A stretch of DNA of 64,000 nucleotides, from positions 248,001 through 312,000 of the forward strand of contig JALDRC010000002.1 in NCBI GenBank assembly GCA_031316115.1, written 5' to 3'. Under the pieces are notes generated by a model. It saw only the letters and a program-made list of their open reading frames with translations. It ran no database searches and was not told the origin of the DNA. Positions 54,911 through 64,000 of this stretch are shown here, in pieces. The stretch comes from Nitrososphaeraceae archaeon (GTDB lineage: Archaea; Thermoproteota; Nitrososphaeria; Nitrososphaerales; Nitrososphaeraceae). Made by a program: the position numbers and the translations under genes. Each line of letters begins with the position of its first letter. Within the stretch, counting starts at the first letter, position 1.

Positions 54911-55357
54911 ATGAATAAAAAATTTATGGCCTACACCATAATGAGTTTGACGATTTTGTTAATCTCATTATCATTTAATGCAAATTTCCTTGGGGCTGAG
55001 TCTGTAAATGGTCAGTCACAGACAAAACATCCAGAATCAGATTCTACTCCGATTGTAGTAGTTCTTCACATAAATGAAGATAAAGATGGAAATCCATTTT
55101 TTAAACCATCTCAATTTACTATAAAAGATGGTGAAGAAGTATTGATTTTAAATAATTCAACAAAAGAACACTCCTTTACAAGTGGAGAAAGTCCAGATGT
55201 ACAAATGGCAGGGACAATATTTGATACGGGAGTAATTAAACCAGGATCATTTGCTGAATATCTTGTTTTAAATTTATCACCTGGTAACTATACTTTCCAT
55301 TCGAGTATGGATCCTGAGAACCTGGTAGGAACGATGACAATTTCATCTCAACAATAA
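54911..55357 (+). CDS. Secreted cupredoxin-fold protein with altered metal site
   Basis: 148 residues from the ATG at 54911 (an upstream ATG would add 7 residues). Signal peptide (LTILLISLSFNANFLGAESVNG) then a cupredoxin sandwich: FFKPSQFTIKDGEEVLILNN, KEHSFTSG (His87) and a C-terminal YTFHSSMDPENLVGTMTI. In a blue copper site the last part would read YxCxxHPxM; here Cys is Phe/His and the His is Met, so type-1 copper is unlikely. May bind Cu differently or none. Probably exported. Confidence 0.8.
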   Translation: MNKKFMAYTIMSLTILLISLSFNANFLGAESVNGQSQTKHPESDSTPIVVVLHINEDKDGNPFFKPSQFTIKDGEEVLILNNSTKEHSFTSGESPDVQMAGTIFDTGVIKPGSFAEYLVLNLSPGNYTFHSSMDPENLVGTMTISSQQ

Positions 55358-55455
55358 CTATTCAAATTTTTTTCTTATTTTAAACTAACAAATCAATATA
55401 ATCTAAATATATCTTATGAATATGCACTTGTGTAGTCTCATTAGACATTCAATTC

Positions 55456-56175
55456 TGCTTTGTTAATTTAAGATAATCCTCACCTCCTTTTCTAACTCAA
55501 AATGATTATTATTTACTCTCATATCATTATACATAGAAACTAAAAAATGTATCCAGTTATATACATGAAATAGATTACACTCTTTTTTGATACAAGGATA
55601 ATAATCATCAAAACCTTCTATTCTAGCTTTCAAAAACTAGTTTACTCTTTCCATCAAACTTTTCTGAATTGTCTATTGTAGATAATGTTTCAATCCAATT
55701 ACGTTACTAACTTCATCAGACCAGGTAACTTCATCTGTATAGAGTGTATGTTTTCCATATTTTGCAACTAAAGATCAAATGAGTTTTTCAGCAACAGACA
55801 TTTTCTTTCCACTGATATATAGATTTCAAGCACAGTAGAGTGAATTGGCTCTATGCAAAACCACAACCAAAAGTGCTGATTATGGATTCAAATAATTGTT
55901 TCATCTATAATAAAATTAGTTACTCTTTTTACTTTTATAGATCTGGTAGGAACCAAACCACTAAAGCCAATTCCAGACAGACAAATAACATCTCTTTTCA
56001 TCTCTACCTATTACTTATGCTTTAGTTGTATTAAGTAACTCAAACCAAGAAAGCACAGATAAAGAGATTACATAACAATATAATTAGATTGCCTATTTCT
56101 TTCAAATCTCTATTTATTCAAAGTATATTTAGCACATTATGAGCTAGATCTTTTGCTGCTTAAATTAACAGAACC
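55456..56175 (-). mobile_element. IS6-like element, copy 2 (decayed)
   Basis: About 720 bp, the same length as copy 1, with end relics: left TGCTTTGTTAATTTAA (from 55456), right AAATTAACAGAACC (to 56175). Both match copy 1 ends with a few changes. Nucleotide similarity to copy 1 is visible throughout, e.g. near 55465-55515 and 55615-55665. It lies 405 bp upstream of the bacterial-type gap gene and in the same orientation as copies 1 and 3. Confidence 0.8.
55463..56121 (-). pseudogene. IS6-like transposase relic, frameshifted and with stops
   Basis: Segments still readable on the minus strand include RVTNFIIDETII, LWFCIEPI and YGKHT, aligned with copy 1. The homologous span is 659 bp against 660 in copy 1, so at least one frameshift is present, and several stop codons are visible. 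No function expected. Confidence 0.8.
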
Positions 56176-56579
56176 TAATTAAATTGGAAAATACTACACC
56201 TGGCACGGAATTGTTGACTATTATTAATAAGATACATTCTATTGGTTAATTATTCTATTGAACTTCTATTCCACAAACTCTTATAATTTAACTGTATGAT
56301 GTTACACTAATTGAAACATCATGTAAAAGAATATGAAATTATCTATCCCATATCCATTCCATCTTAGCACAAGAGGAAATTGGAAATAGTAAAATTAGAA
56401 GATAATTATTTTGTTTATAATAACATCTAGTATATGATCAATAATCCGATGTAAAGAAAAAATTCAAAAAGCCAAATAACTAAAATCAAGAATATGATCT
56501 ATTGACTCCTTCGTTACCTTGCTTTTGCAATATGAAAAAAGGAAAACAAATAAGTAGTAACTTAATATTTAATTTATTA
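56176..56579 (+). other. Intergenic between IS copy 2 and gap
   Basis: 404 bp, AT-rich. An in-frame extension of gap to 56502 lacks GAPDH-family character and is taken as untranslated. No other gene was seen. Confidence 0.5.
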
Positions 56580-57617
56580 ATGAAATTAAACCTAGCTATT
56601 AATGGATTTGGACGAATAGGAAGAAGTTTCCTTCGTGCTTGTCTTAAAGACAAAGAGTTTATGGATGAGATAAATATAGTAGCTATAAACGATCTGACCA
56701 ACTTGAAAAATATCGCACATCTTTTAAAATTTGATACTACCTTTGGAAGATTTGATGGAGTTATAGATATTGATGAAACCAATAATCTATTGATAATAAA
56801 TAACAAGCTTAAAATAAAAATATTTGCAGAAAAAGATCCTCTGAACTTACCATGGAAAGAACTAAACATATATTTTGTAATTGAATCGTCTGGTAAATTT
56901 ACAGATAGAAATGGCGCTCAAAAGCATCTTGACGCAGGAGCAAAAAAAGTGGTCATATCTGCCCCTGCAAAAGGTGTTGATGCGACTATTCTATTAGGAG
57001 TTAATGATTCTAAATATATAGATGAAAGTCACAATATTATATCCATGGCATCATGTACTACAAATTCACTTGCACCTGTTATCAAAGTATTAAACGATAA
57101 ATTCGGGATACAAAATGGCTATATGACAACAACTCATGCTTATACTAATGATCAAAGAGTACTTGATTCTTTTCACAAAGATCTGCGCAGATCTAGATCT
57201 GCGATGATGTCAATTATTCCAACTACAACAGGAGCAGCCAAAGCTATAGGAGAAGTCATACCAGAGTTAAAGGGAAAGATTGATGGTCTAGCATTGAGAG
57301 TTCCTGTAAGTAACGGATCGATTGCGGATATCGTATTAACACTAAATAAGGAAGTTACGAAGGAGGAGGTAAATAATGCCTTAAATGAAGCTTCTAAAAG
57401 TGATTTAAAAGGAATTCTTTATTATACAGAAGAACCGATAGTGTCATCAGATATAATTGGAGATTCTCATTCCTCTATTGTAGATGGATTAAGCACTATG
57501 GTTTTAGGTGAAAAAGGAAGAAATTTAAAGGTTCTATCATGGTATGATAATGAGTGGAGCTTTGTTTGTAGACTTGTTGATTTAATAAAGTTTATTTATA
57601 AAGTTCATAAAAATTGA
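56580..57617 (+). CDS. gap: Glyceraldehyde-3-phosphate dehydrogenase, bacterial/eukaryotic type (class I)
   Basis: 345 residues from the ATG at 56580, chosen because MKLNLAINGFGRIGR begins exactly like class I enzymes. Cofactor part VAINDLTNLKNIAHLLKFDTTFGRF; catalytic Cys159 in SMASCTTNSLAP; His186 in TTTHAYTND; phosphate-binding RSAMMSIIPTTTGAAKA; C-terminal WYDNEWSF. Archaea usually carry the unrelated-looking class II enzyme, so this copy points to acquisition from bacteria. It lies between two decayed IS6-like copies of the same orientation. Function: NAD-linked 1,3-bisphosphoglycerate/G3P interconversion. Confidence 0.95.
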   Translation: MKLNLAINGFGRIGRSFLRACLKDKEFMDEINIVAINDLTNLKNIAHLLKFDTTFGRFDGVIDIDETNNLLIINNKLKIKIFAEKDPLNLPWKELNIYFVIESSGKFTDRNGAQKHLDAGAKKVVISAPAKGVDATILLGVNDSKYIDESHNIISMASCTTNSLAPVIKVLNDKFGIQNGYMTTTHAYTNDQRVLDSFHKDLRRSRSAMMSIIPTTTGAAKAIGEVIPELKGKIDGLALRVPVSNGSIADIVLTLNKEVTKEEVNNALNEASKSDLKGILYYTEEPIVSSDIIGDSHSSIVDGLSTMVLGEKGRNLKVLSWYDNEWSFVCRLVDLIKFIYKVHKN

Positions 57618-57704
57618 AATTACAAATTCAGATTCTAGATCCTGTTTTTTATTCTGAATTGAATGTTTTATATTGATGTGATTTATTACATGTTCACTTA
57701 AGAC

Positions 57705-58400
57705 TTAGATCTGACTTTTAATGGTATCATGTTTTTGATTCTTCTATTGTATAGATAAATGAATGGTTTAATCCAATTGTATACATGTAATAGATTACAA
57801 TTTCCATTTTGGTTTTTGATACCAGGATAATAATCAACAAAGAATTCTCTTCTATCCTTAAAATAATGCAACCTTTTTCAATCAGACTATTTTCCAATGG
57901 TGAATGCATCTTATGTTCTAGATGTAAAAAGTTACGTGCTTGTGGATAACACGTGTCTACGTCAGATAAACAACATGTTTTCTATATTTAGTTGCAGAAG
58001 ATCATAAAATTCTTTCCTACAAACATGTTTCTATATTGCGAAATGCCGATACCAAGCACGGGTGTGTAAACAGGTTCAATACAAATCCATAACTAGAATT
58101 GTTGATTACCGATCTGAATAATAATTTCATCTATAATGAATATAGAGACTCTTCTATACTTGTTATAAAATTGTAAATATTCGAATCTTTGAATCCACTT
58201 ATAAATTGCAACATAACTTGTTTTTTGTCCTTGAACAGTTCAAGTGCTTTAGATAAATTACTTGAATTCAAAGCAAGAAAATACAGATAAAGAGAATGCA
58301 TTAAGACAATAGTGGATGTTCTGTCTCTAAAATCTTAACAATATATGCTGCTAGAATAGAATCTTTAAAACTAAACCTCATCCGTTAAGTTAACACAGAT
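57705..58400 (-). mobile_element. IS6-like element, copy 3 (strongly decayed)
   Basis: About 0.7 kb of homology to copies 1 and 2, in the same orientation. Ends are poorly kept (right end near GTTAAGTTAACACAGA at 58384-58399; left end approximate). Located 88 bp after gap, so copies 2 and 3 flank that gene as direct repeats. Confidence 0.75.
57741..58345 (-). pseudogene. IS6-like transposase relic (copy 3)
   Basis: Readable minus-strand pieces include FIIDEIIIQIGNQQF, LWICIEPV, PVLGIGISQYRNMFVGKNF. Several stops and frameshifts. The ISQ segment shows that the first stop of copy 1 (TAA) replaced a CAA glutamine codon. Confidence 0.78.
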
Positions 58401-58654
58401 TTAACATACAACTTTACTAAGTTAAATTAATCTATTTCTTCTAACTTAATTGGATAGTATATTTGTGCGATTATCAAGATCTTAAAATAAAAACCATTTA
58501 TTTCTAATATTGAATTTAACATGAGTCTATTTTCTCCTAGAAAATATTTATATAATAATTATTCATGAAAAGTAAAGTAAAATTATATAAACATATAAAA
58601 AAAATTCTACTGGTGGATAATCATTATATTAGATCCTGAACAATTATTTTGTAC
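58401..58654 (+). other. Intergenic, AT-rich, no feature recognised
   Basis: Spacer between the IS relic and the CBS gene; nothing was seen. Confidence 0.5.
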
Positions 58655-59110
58655 TCATAAATTTTCTATCAAAGAGTAACGGGACATTGCCATTAATACA
58701 GGATCCCGAGAACCTCTTTCACACATTTTTTTACCAATATCTCCAGCGGTAATAATACCATGCAGTATGTTATCCAATACTACAGGAACTCTTCTTATTC
58801 TATATTTTGTCATTATCCTAGCCGTTTGGTCCAAAAAAAACTCTGGAGAAATAGTAATCAAAGGATGTGACATTATTTCTGAAGTCGTTGTGTTTTTAAC
58901 ATCCTTGTTCTCACAAACAACCTTTCTAACTATGTCTCTTTCAGTAATAATTCCTACAGGTACTTTATTTTCTGTTATAATTATACACCCTACATTTTTT
59001 TGAGTCATTTTTTGACAGATATTATATATATTATCAGAGATATCTGCGGTTTCTAATGGAACGGATGTCATAATGGATTCGACAGTTAGTTTGTTATAAT
59101 TATCGGTCAT
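58655..59110 (-). CDS. CBS-domain pair protein
   Basis: 151 residues made of two CBS domains and almost nothing else: TVESIMTSVPLETADISDNIYNICQKMTQKNVGCIIIT and IVRKVVCENKDVKNTTTSEIMSHPLITISPEFFLDQTARIM, each with the MTxxxxT..... pattern and GIITERDIVRK / GIITAGDIGKK ends. Such proteins bind adenine nucleotides and sense energy state. ATG start; intact. A strictly cytosolic role is likely; partner unknown. Confidence 0.92.
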   Translation of the reverse strand: MTDNYNKLTVESIMTSVPLETADISDNIYNICQKMTQKNVGCIIITENKVPVGIITERDIVRKVVCENKDVKNTTTSEIMSHPLITISPEFFLDQTARIMTKYRIRRVPVVLDNILHGIITAGDIGKKMCERGSRDPVLMAMSRYSLIENL

Positions 59111-59582
59111 AAGTAATTAAATGATTTAAGTATTTTTATCTAATTGGTATACAATGCATGACAAAGTATCATAATTTGAATCAGACTTTTTAATTTTTAA
59201 GTGCAACGTTGATGATTTGTTATAAACTTATTAGAACAATTAAACTAAGTGAACAGAATCTATGTCAAAAATATCTTATTTGATAAAAAACAGTGCTCTA
59301 GTCTCCAAAAAATACCTAATTTTGTCCTACACCAAAGCATTTGATTGTTATTAATTCCATCATCAATCTAATATCTAAATTAAACTAAAATAAAGATGCT
59401 AATTCTGATTAGAAAGAGATTATTTATTATTTCAAGAAGGATGATAATGTTGGGTATTTGCAAAATTATCTACCATACTATAATAATTACTTTATTTCGG
59501 GGAAGGCATTGTTAACTTAACGCTTTTTTTATAGTAAAATAATTAATTCCATAGTTGGAGATAAAAATATTGGACATTGTAG
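59111..59582 (+). other. Intergenic, AT-rich, no feature recognised
   Basis: 472 bp without recognisable ORF or RNA. Confidence 0.5.
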
Positions 59583-59690
59583 AGTGTTGAAAGCTGGAAG
59601 GATTATCCTTCTAAAGAAAATTGGAGAAGAATTGCGAATAAAAATACGGATTTCATAGGTTTTTTACACGATCTGGATCACTTAAAATAA
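59583..59690 (+). pseudogene. Possible gene remnant, 35 codons
   Basis: Between two in-frame stops the plus strand reads SVESWKDYPSKENWRRIANK and NTDFIGFLHDLDHLK, then TAA. The composition (Trp, Arg, Asp, His mixture) is protein-like and unlike surrounding AT-rich noise, but no start codon precedes it. Probably the tail of a degraded gene; family not recognised. Confidence 0.4.
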
Positions 59691-60624
59691 TTAAATTCGG
59701 ATTTGATTGGAAAAAAGGAATAAAATAAATTGATAGTTTAATAACACTAAAATTACTGCTTAGCTAGGCCCTATGAGAATAATCTAATTGAATATCATTT
59801 TATAACAACTTAATATTATTGGTGGAAATGGTGATTTTTGATCTTAATCTTATGAGATAAAGAAATAAATCTTGTATAAACTAGATATCTGAACCCATTG
59901 GGATATTTAATTCCTCATGGATAGAATCAATAAAATACTGATACGATTACTGTGTTATTCCCAAATATTATTGATAATATTGTTATTCAAAGTTTAATAT
60001 TGCAAATAGTAGATCAATTTAGAAAGAAAAAGAACTATGAGTTTTCACTGGTATCACATCAAATCAGAATAAAAATATATATATTTTGAATATATAAGAT
60101 TGAAGCAGGATTATTGTTATACAGTAAGAAAATAATTTAATATCGCTAATTTTTTGAATATCTTATTTTAAGAATTATTGGGAAGCAAAACGTGAAAATT
60201 ATATTCTAAGTGTTATTCATAATACGACAGTCTGTAATCATCTCCTAAACAGTTTATAATGCTTCTAAATAGTTACTAGTAAATCGATTTCTTTTTAATT
60301 GTATTGAAAATAATACCATTAATTAGTAAATAATTTAAGGAACATAGTAGATTTTATTGTCCTGTTTCAGAAACTAATGTAAATACCTTTTGCTAGAATT
60401 CTATAATCAAAATCTGAAATCATTTATATTTTTTAATACTTAATGTTAGTTATATAAGAATGTATCTTTTAATATTAATAAATCTTTCCGTAAATTCTTC
60501 TATAGGATTTATCGTGTGAATTAATTTGTATCAATAAAAAGTAATAAATTTCTATTATAAAAGCATTGTGGTAATTAACTTATACTATTATTTAAATATC
60601 ATTTTATGTGGACATAATTCGATT
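59691..60624 (+). other. Intergenic, AT-rich, nothing recognised
   Basis: 934 bp. No ORF, RNA or IS relic was seen. Confidence 0.5.
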
Positions 60625-61107
60625 ATGCAGATCTTAAAAACAAATAAAGAGGTCACAATTTTGTCCATAATTTTCTTGGCATTAATGATACCAAATGTAG
60701 CGGTTTACTTAGAACATTCATTACTTGAATTTGGTGAGTCAGGGAAATCCGCTGCAAATTCTGAATTTAATAAGAGTACACGTCAACTTGCTGAAGGAAT
60801 ATTTTTTGCTTTAACAGCAGTCGGCTATATTGTATGTACTATATTAATATTTGTTAAACCTAATTTTACAATACCATATTATGTAATATTAGTAGGGACT
60901 GTGGCTATTATGGTTGTTTATTATATGAGAACAATGACTGGCGTTCCAATACCTGGTACAGATCTTATAATTAAAGAATATGCAATTGATTACAGAGATG
61001 TAATAACAAAGATAGCTCAAGTAGCTTTAGTGATACCATTAGCAATGATGCTACAGCGACTATATGATATTAAAAATAAGAAGATAGAAAAAAGTACAAA
61101 TTTATGA
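60625..61107 (+). CDS. Four-helix membrane protein of unknown function
   Basis: 160 residues from the ATG at 60625, chosen over an upstream reading because it begins MQILKTNKEVTILSI right before the first helix. Membrane segments at about 11-29, 55-75, 82-101 and 127-145 (predicted by hydrophobicity). The loop between the first two contains EHSLLEFGESGKSAANSEFN; the loop after the third contains MTGVPIPGTDLIIKEYAIDY. No known transporter motif. Family not recognised. Confidence 0.75.
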   Translation: MQILKTNKEVTILSIIFLALMIPNVAVYLEHSLLEFGESGKSAANSEFNKSTRQLAEGIFFALTAVGYIVCTILIFVKPNFTIPYYVILVGTVAIMVVYYMRTMTGVPIPGTDLIIKEYAIDYRDVITKIAQVALVIPLAMMLQRLYDIKNKKIEKSTNL

Positions 61108-61330
61108 GCGAAATATATAAGAATAGAATATACCTCCTCATACCTTAAAAATGTCATAATTTAGTTGTTGATAATTTCAATTCTATACAATATGAATGAG
61201 GATCTTAGTTAAGTTAGAATATTTTCCTAGCTACAATTTTTTACTATATTTTGTACATTTTAGACATACAATTAAATGAATATACTAAACAAGAATATTA
61301 ATAAAGGAACTTAATTTATAATAAAGTAAT

Positions 61331-61338
61331 GTATATAT
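61331..61338 (+). promoter_or_regulatory. TATA box of the small secreted protein gene
   Basis: GTATATAT centred about 28 nt ahead of the ATG at 61362, typical leaderless spacing. Confidence 0.55.
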
Positions 61339-61361
61339 GCCCCCTATCATAAAATTAATAT

Positions 61362-61592
61362 ATGATAGGAACAAAAAGAAATATTTTAGGGATAAGTCTG
61401 TTTGGAATATTTTTAGCAATATCTATTACATCCCTTCAACAAGTAAATGCTACTGGATGTCCAACAAATTTCGTAGAGGAACATATACAAAATGCAAAGA
61501 AGGCACTTGAAGAGGGTAATACAGAGGAAGTAAAAAACCAACTTGAATTGGCCGAACAAGCAATATCTATGGCACAAGAGGAAGGAGAATAA
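61362..61592 (+). CDS. Small secreted helical protein (76 aa)
   Basis: Signal peptide (ILGISLFGIFLAISITSLQQ, then VNA) and a mature part of about 46 residues: TGCPTNFVEEHIQNAKKALE, then EGNTEEVKNQLELAEQAISM. The latter forms two amphipathic helices of TPR/hairpin-like pattern. One cysteine. Preceded by a clear TATA box, so it is expressed as a leaderless message. Role unknown. Confidence 0.75.
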   Translation: MIGTKRNILGISLFGIFLAISITSLQQVNATGCPTNFVEEHIQNAKKALEEGNTEEVKNQLELAEQAISMAQEEGE

Positions 61593-63262
61593 ATTTATAT
61601 TCTCTTTTATAATTTTTTAATTAATTTATAAAGTATACTTTTATGATTATGAAAATTGATAAAATTGAACTTTTTTATAATTCTTATTTTTTCCTATCTC
61701 AAATAAGTGTATAAATAAATTATATTATTCGATTGAATATATTCAAAACAACACTTAAATCTTCTCATCACTTTAACTTAAGGGAATTTAGTTACTAATT
61801 ATTAAACATATTAATATTCTATGAATTTATATTTTTATAGATTATTGTTAATTTGTTATTTGCTGACATAACAAAGTTATTTTATACTTATAAAATAATA
61901 ATTACTGATTTTGAGATGAAGATAACTAATTACTTGTTTTACAGGAAACGGTATTTTAAAAATGGCAACGAAATCACTAATAAACTAGTTTGGTCGATCT
62001 TACCTAGTCATGAGGTCTTTAAATATTAAATTTTACATCATCAATAATGAGATATAATGCTCAGGTTATACTATTTGCTACTTTAAAAAAATGGTTATTT
62101 TCATCTTCCAATAATGGTTTATTGTAGAATAATGTTAAACATTTATCGATACTTGTAAGATTTATTCTCGAAACATCCTGACAGCCAGCTTTCAACATAA
62201 AGAAATTCTAAGAATGATTCTTCCTAACCAAAGGAAAAGAATTTAGGATTAAATATTTAGAAATTGTCTATGTCATTTTATTATTTATAGTAATCTAATT
62301 CATCTTTTAAAAATATTTTCAATATATAAAAGTGATTTTATCCGTTGTAACCTTAAAATTAATGTTTATTGAAAAAATATCTATTTCATTTTTTTCTTTT
62401 TTTGCTTATGTACTCTTTTTTTAATTTGTATTTAAATCACTGCTTCACTAATTGTTGTTATTTTTTCTGTGTCTAAGCATTATTTATAGATATTTCTACT
62501 AATGTCATTTAACCCATTCAGAGTCGTTAACTTTATTATGTATTGTCATCTACCGTTTCTTTTATTTTACGGATAATTTTTTGTATTGTTCGATGCCTGT
62601 AATTTCTGTTATCTTGTTATTCTTTGAATCATTCTTATATTGGACGTGTTTAATCATTTGTATAATCATATTTTATTTGAGTTATGTCATTCTATCAATT
62701 TTGTTCCTTAATTGTATTTCATTTAATGAATTTGAAGTTCAATCTCGTAATTCCATTGTTGTCTCTCGTATACCCTATTTTAGTACTAAAAGACAGAATA
62801 AAATCAGAATTAATTGAAAAGGTAAAGTAAATTTAAATAAATTATTAGTTATTCATATAAATTTCTTTAAATATACCAGAGAATTGCCTCTATTTTTTAC
62901 TTGATATTTCTTGATGTATTTAATCATATCTTCGAGTGATAATGGGGAATCAAGAGAATCCTAATCTAGCACAGATCGATTTCTTTTATTTACTTTTAAC
63001 TCGCAGCGAAGAATAAAGAACAGGTGGAAGTGTAAATTACTATTTTTATGCATTACAGATATAAAAAATATGTATTATTCACTTAAAATTATTAAAAATA
63101 TACTAATTATCACACAGCTTTTCTAACAAGATTTGACCATTTATTAATTAGATAGTGATTCAAAATCAGCATCTACAAAATAAAAAAATAAAATCTGCTA
63201 TTTGATATCAAATTAAAACGATATCTACTAATAATCTTTTACCTTCAATAATTAAGTTTGAT
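61593..63262 (+). other. Intergenic, AT-rich, nothing recognised
   Basis: 1,670 bp. One 78-codon hydrophobic ORF (62581-62817) is judged spurious. No RNA or IS relic was recognised. Confidence 0.5.
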
Positions 63263-63739
63263 ATGTTAAGTAATGACAAAACATTTACTAAAATTATGGT
63301 TGCAATTGATGGTTCAGAACATTCTTTTAAAGCTTCAGACTATGCGATAGACATAGCAATCAATCAACAACAAACAGATACACACTTGATCGCAGTAACC
63401 GTGATAGAACTTGTAAAACTCAATCTAGGTACATTTCTAGCAGCACCCACCTATGGATTAGAAGATCTTAAAAGACGCAGAGAAGAAGCTGAAAAGTGGT
63501 TAAGAAAAATTGAGAAAACAATTCAAGCTAAAAATAATTACATTAACTTCAAGACAGAAATTCTAGAAAATCCTTCATTAAAAGTTAGTTCTTTGATTCT
63601 AGATTATGCAGAAAAAGAAAATGTAGATCTGATAATCGTAGGGAGTAGAGGGAGACACGGTCTCAGCAGATTATTATTAGGGAGTGTCGCATCAGATATT
63701 GTAACTTATGCACATTGTCTTGTATTAGTAGTAAAATAA
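63263..63739 (+). CDS. Universal stress protein (UspA family)
   Basis: 158 residues, single Usp domain. Opens KIMVAIDGSEHSFKASDYAI and ends with the ATP-binding loop GSRGRHGLSRLLLGSVASDI (G-x2-G-x9-GS pattern), so ATP-binding subtype. A central helix-rich insert (LKRRREEAEKWLRKIEKTIQ) is present. Multiple UspA copies are typical of soil AOA. Last gene of the window. Confidence 0.93.
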   Translation: MLSNDKTFTKIMVAIDGSEHSFKASDYAIDIAINQQQTDTHLIAVTVIELVKLNLGTFLAAPTYGLEDLKRRREEAEKWLRKIEKTIQAKNNYINFKTEILENPSLKVSSLILDYAEKENVDLIIVGSRGRHGLSRLLLGSVASDIVTYAHCLVLVVK

Positions 63740-64000
63740 CAAAAAATAATCTTATAATTTTTGAGATGGAATGACTACTGATTTCAAAAAATTTTAATCA
63801 ACGTATTTTTTTGAATTCTGAATAAAAATTACTAGCATTATATTGACGACAGCTCCTGCCGATAATCAATATCAATATCTTATAACCTTTATAGACCTAC
63901 TTCAAAAATATAGCTTAATTATTTTTATTGTTTGTCTAATCTTAATAATCAATGAATTTGAATTGATTTCTAGTTTGGTAACTAATTTTGTTATTTTTTA

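Noticed and set aside
55840-56025. 61-codon plus-strand ORF
   Set aside because: It is antisense to the decayed transposase of IS copy 2.
56502-56579. 26-codon N-terminal extension of gap
   Set aside because: It has no similarity to GAPDH starts; the family begins at the ATG at 56580.
57727-57909. 60-codon minus-strand ORF
   Set aside because: It is a fragment of the decayed transposase region of IS copy 3, not a separate gene.
62581-62817. 78-codon hydrophobic ORF, MYCSMPVISVILLFFESFLY and onward
   Set aside because: Composition follows the T-rich local DNA, there is no promoter at good spacing and no family-like pattern; judged a chance ORF.

Overview
The window comes from an AT-rich member of the Thaumarchaeota (Nitrososphaeria), the ammonia-oxidising archaea. 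Evidence is a eukaryote-type DNA topoisomerase IB, archaeal/eukaryotic information-processing genes (RadA, Rpb4/RpoF, Rpb7/RpoE, Spt4, L21e, S30e, L10e, Dim1-type rRNA methylase, archaeal ProRS, Pth2, EndA), F420 synthesis genes, leaderless TATA-box promoters and C/D box sRNA genes. The low GC content fits the Nitrosocosmicus branch better than Nitrososphaera. That placement is inference; no rRNA or amo gene is in the window.

Layout. 0-5.3 kb: a minus-strand tetrapyrrole operon (precorrin-2 dehydrogenase, hemA, hemB, hemL, hemC, and the first codons of uroporphyrinogen-III methyltransferase running off the left edge). 5.4-9 kb: a conserved archaeal cluster radA, rpl21e, rpoF, DUF655, rsmA, hemK-like. 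9-17 kb: beta-decarboxylating dehydrogenase, phosphoesterase, RNase HI, signal peptidase, DRG-type GTPase, cofE and leuCD. 17-27 kb: a repeat-rich surface protein, many very small zinc-binding proteins, a copper protein, the complete aspartate-to-NaMN pathway (nadX, nadA, nadC), Spt4/RpoE1, an Mrp ATPase, dephospho-CoA kinase, and a C/D box sRNA that overlaps the kinase stop codon. 27-40 kb is mixed and partly accessory: hydroxyacid dehydrogenase, DUF763, an orphan Dam-type methylase, a decayed IS6-like element, a second C/D box sRNA, and an unrecognised run of four genes (winged-helix-like protein, P-loop ATPase, two small proteins) that ends at tRNA-Gly. 40-54 kb is housekeeping: tRNA-Glu, endA, rpl10e, pgk, pth2, geranylgeranyl reductase, a second hemB, proS, cofG-cofH and topoisomerase IB. 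54-64 kb is gene-poor. It holds a bacterial-type GAPDH between two decayed, same-orientation copies of the same IS, then CBS, membrane, secreted and UspA proteins.

How the genes work together. Heme/siroheme synthesis is nearly complete from glutamyl-tRNA to uroporphyrinogen, with HemB present twice. NAD synthesis from aspartate is complete up to NaMN. F420 synthesis is represented by cofG, cofH (FO) and cofE (glutamylation). pgk and gap give two adjacent steps of gluconeogenesis/glycolysis. The points I rate most worth following are the two C/D box sRNAs, the composite-transposon-like setting of the bacterial-type gap gene, the second HemB, an EndA lacking the usual catalytic histidine, and the unknown ATPase cluster at 33.7-36.7 kb.
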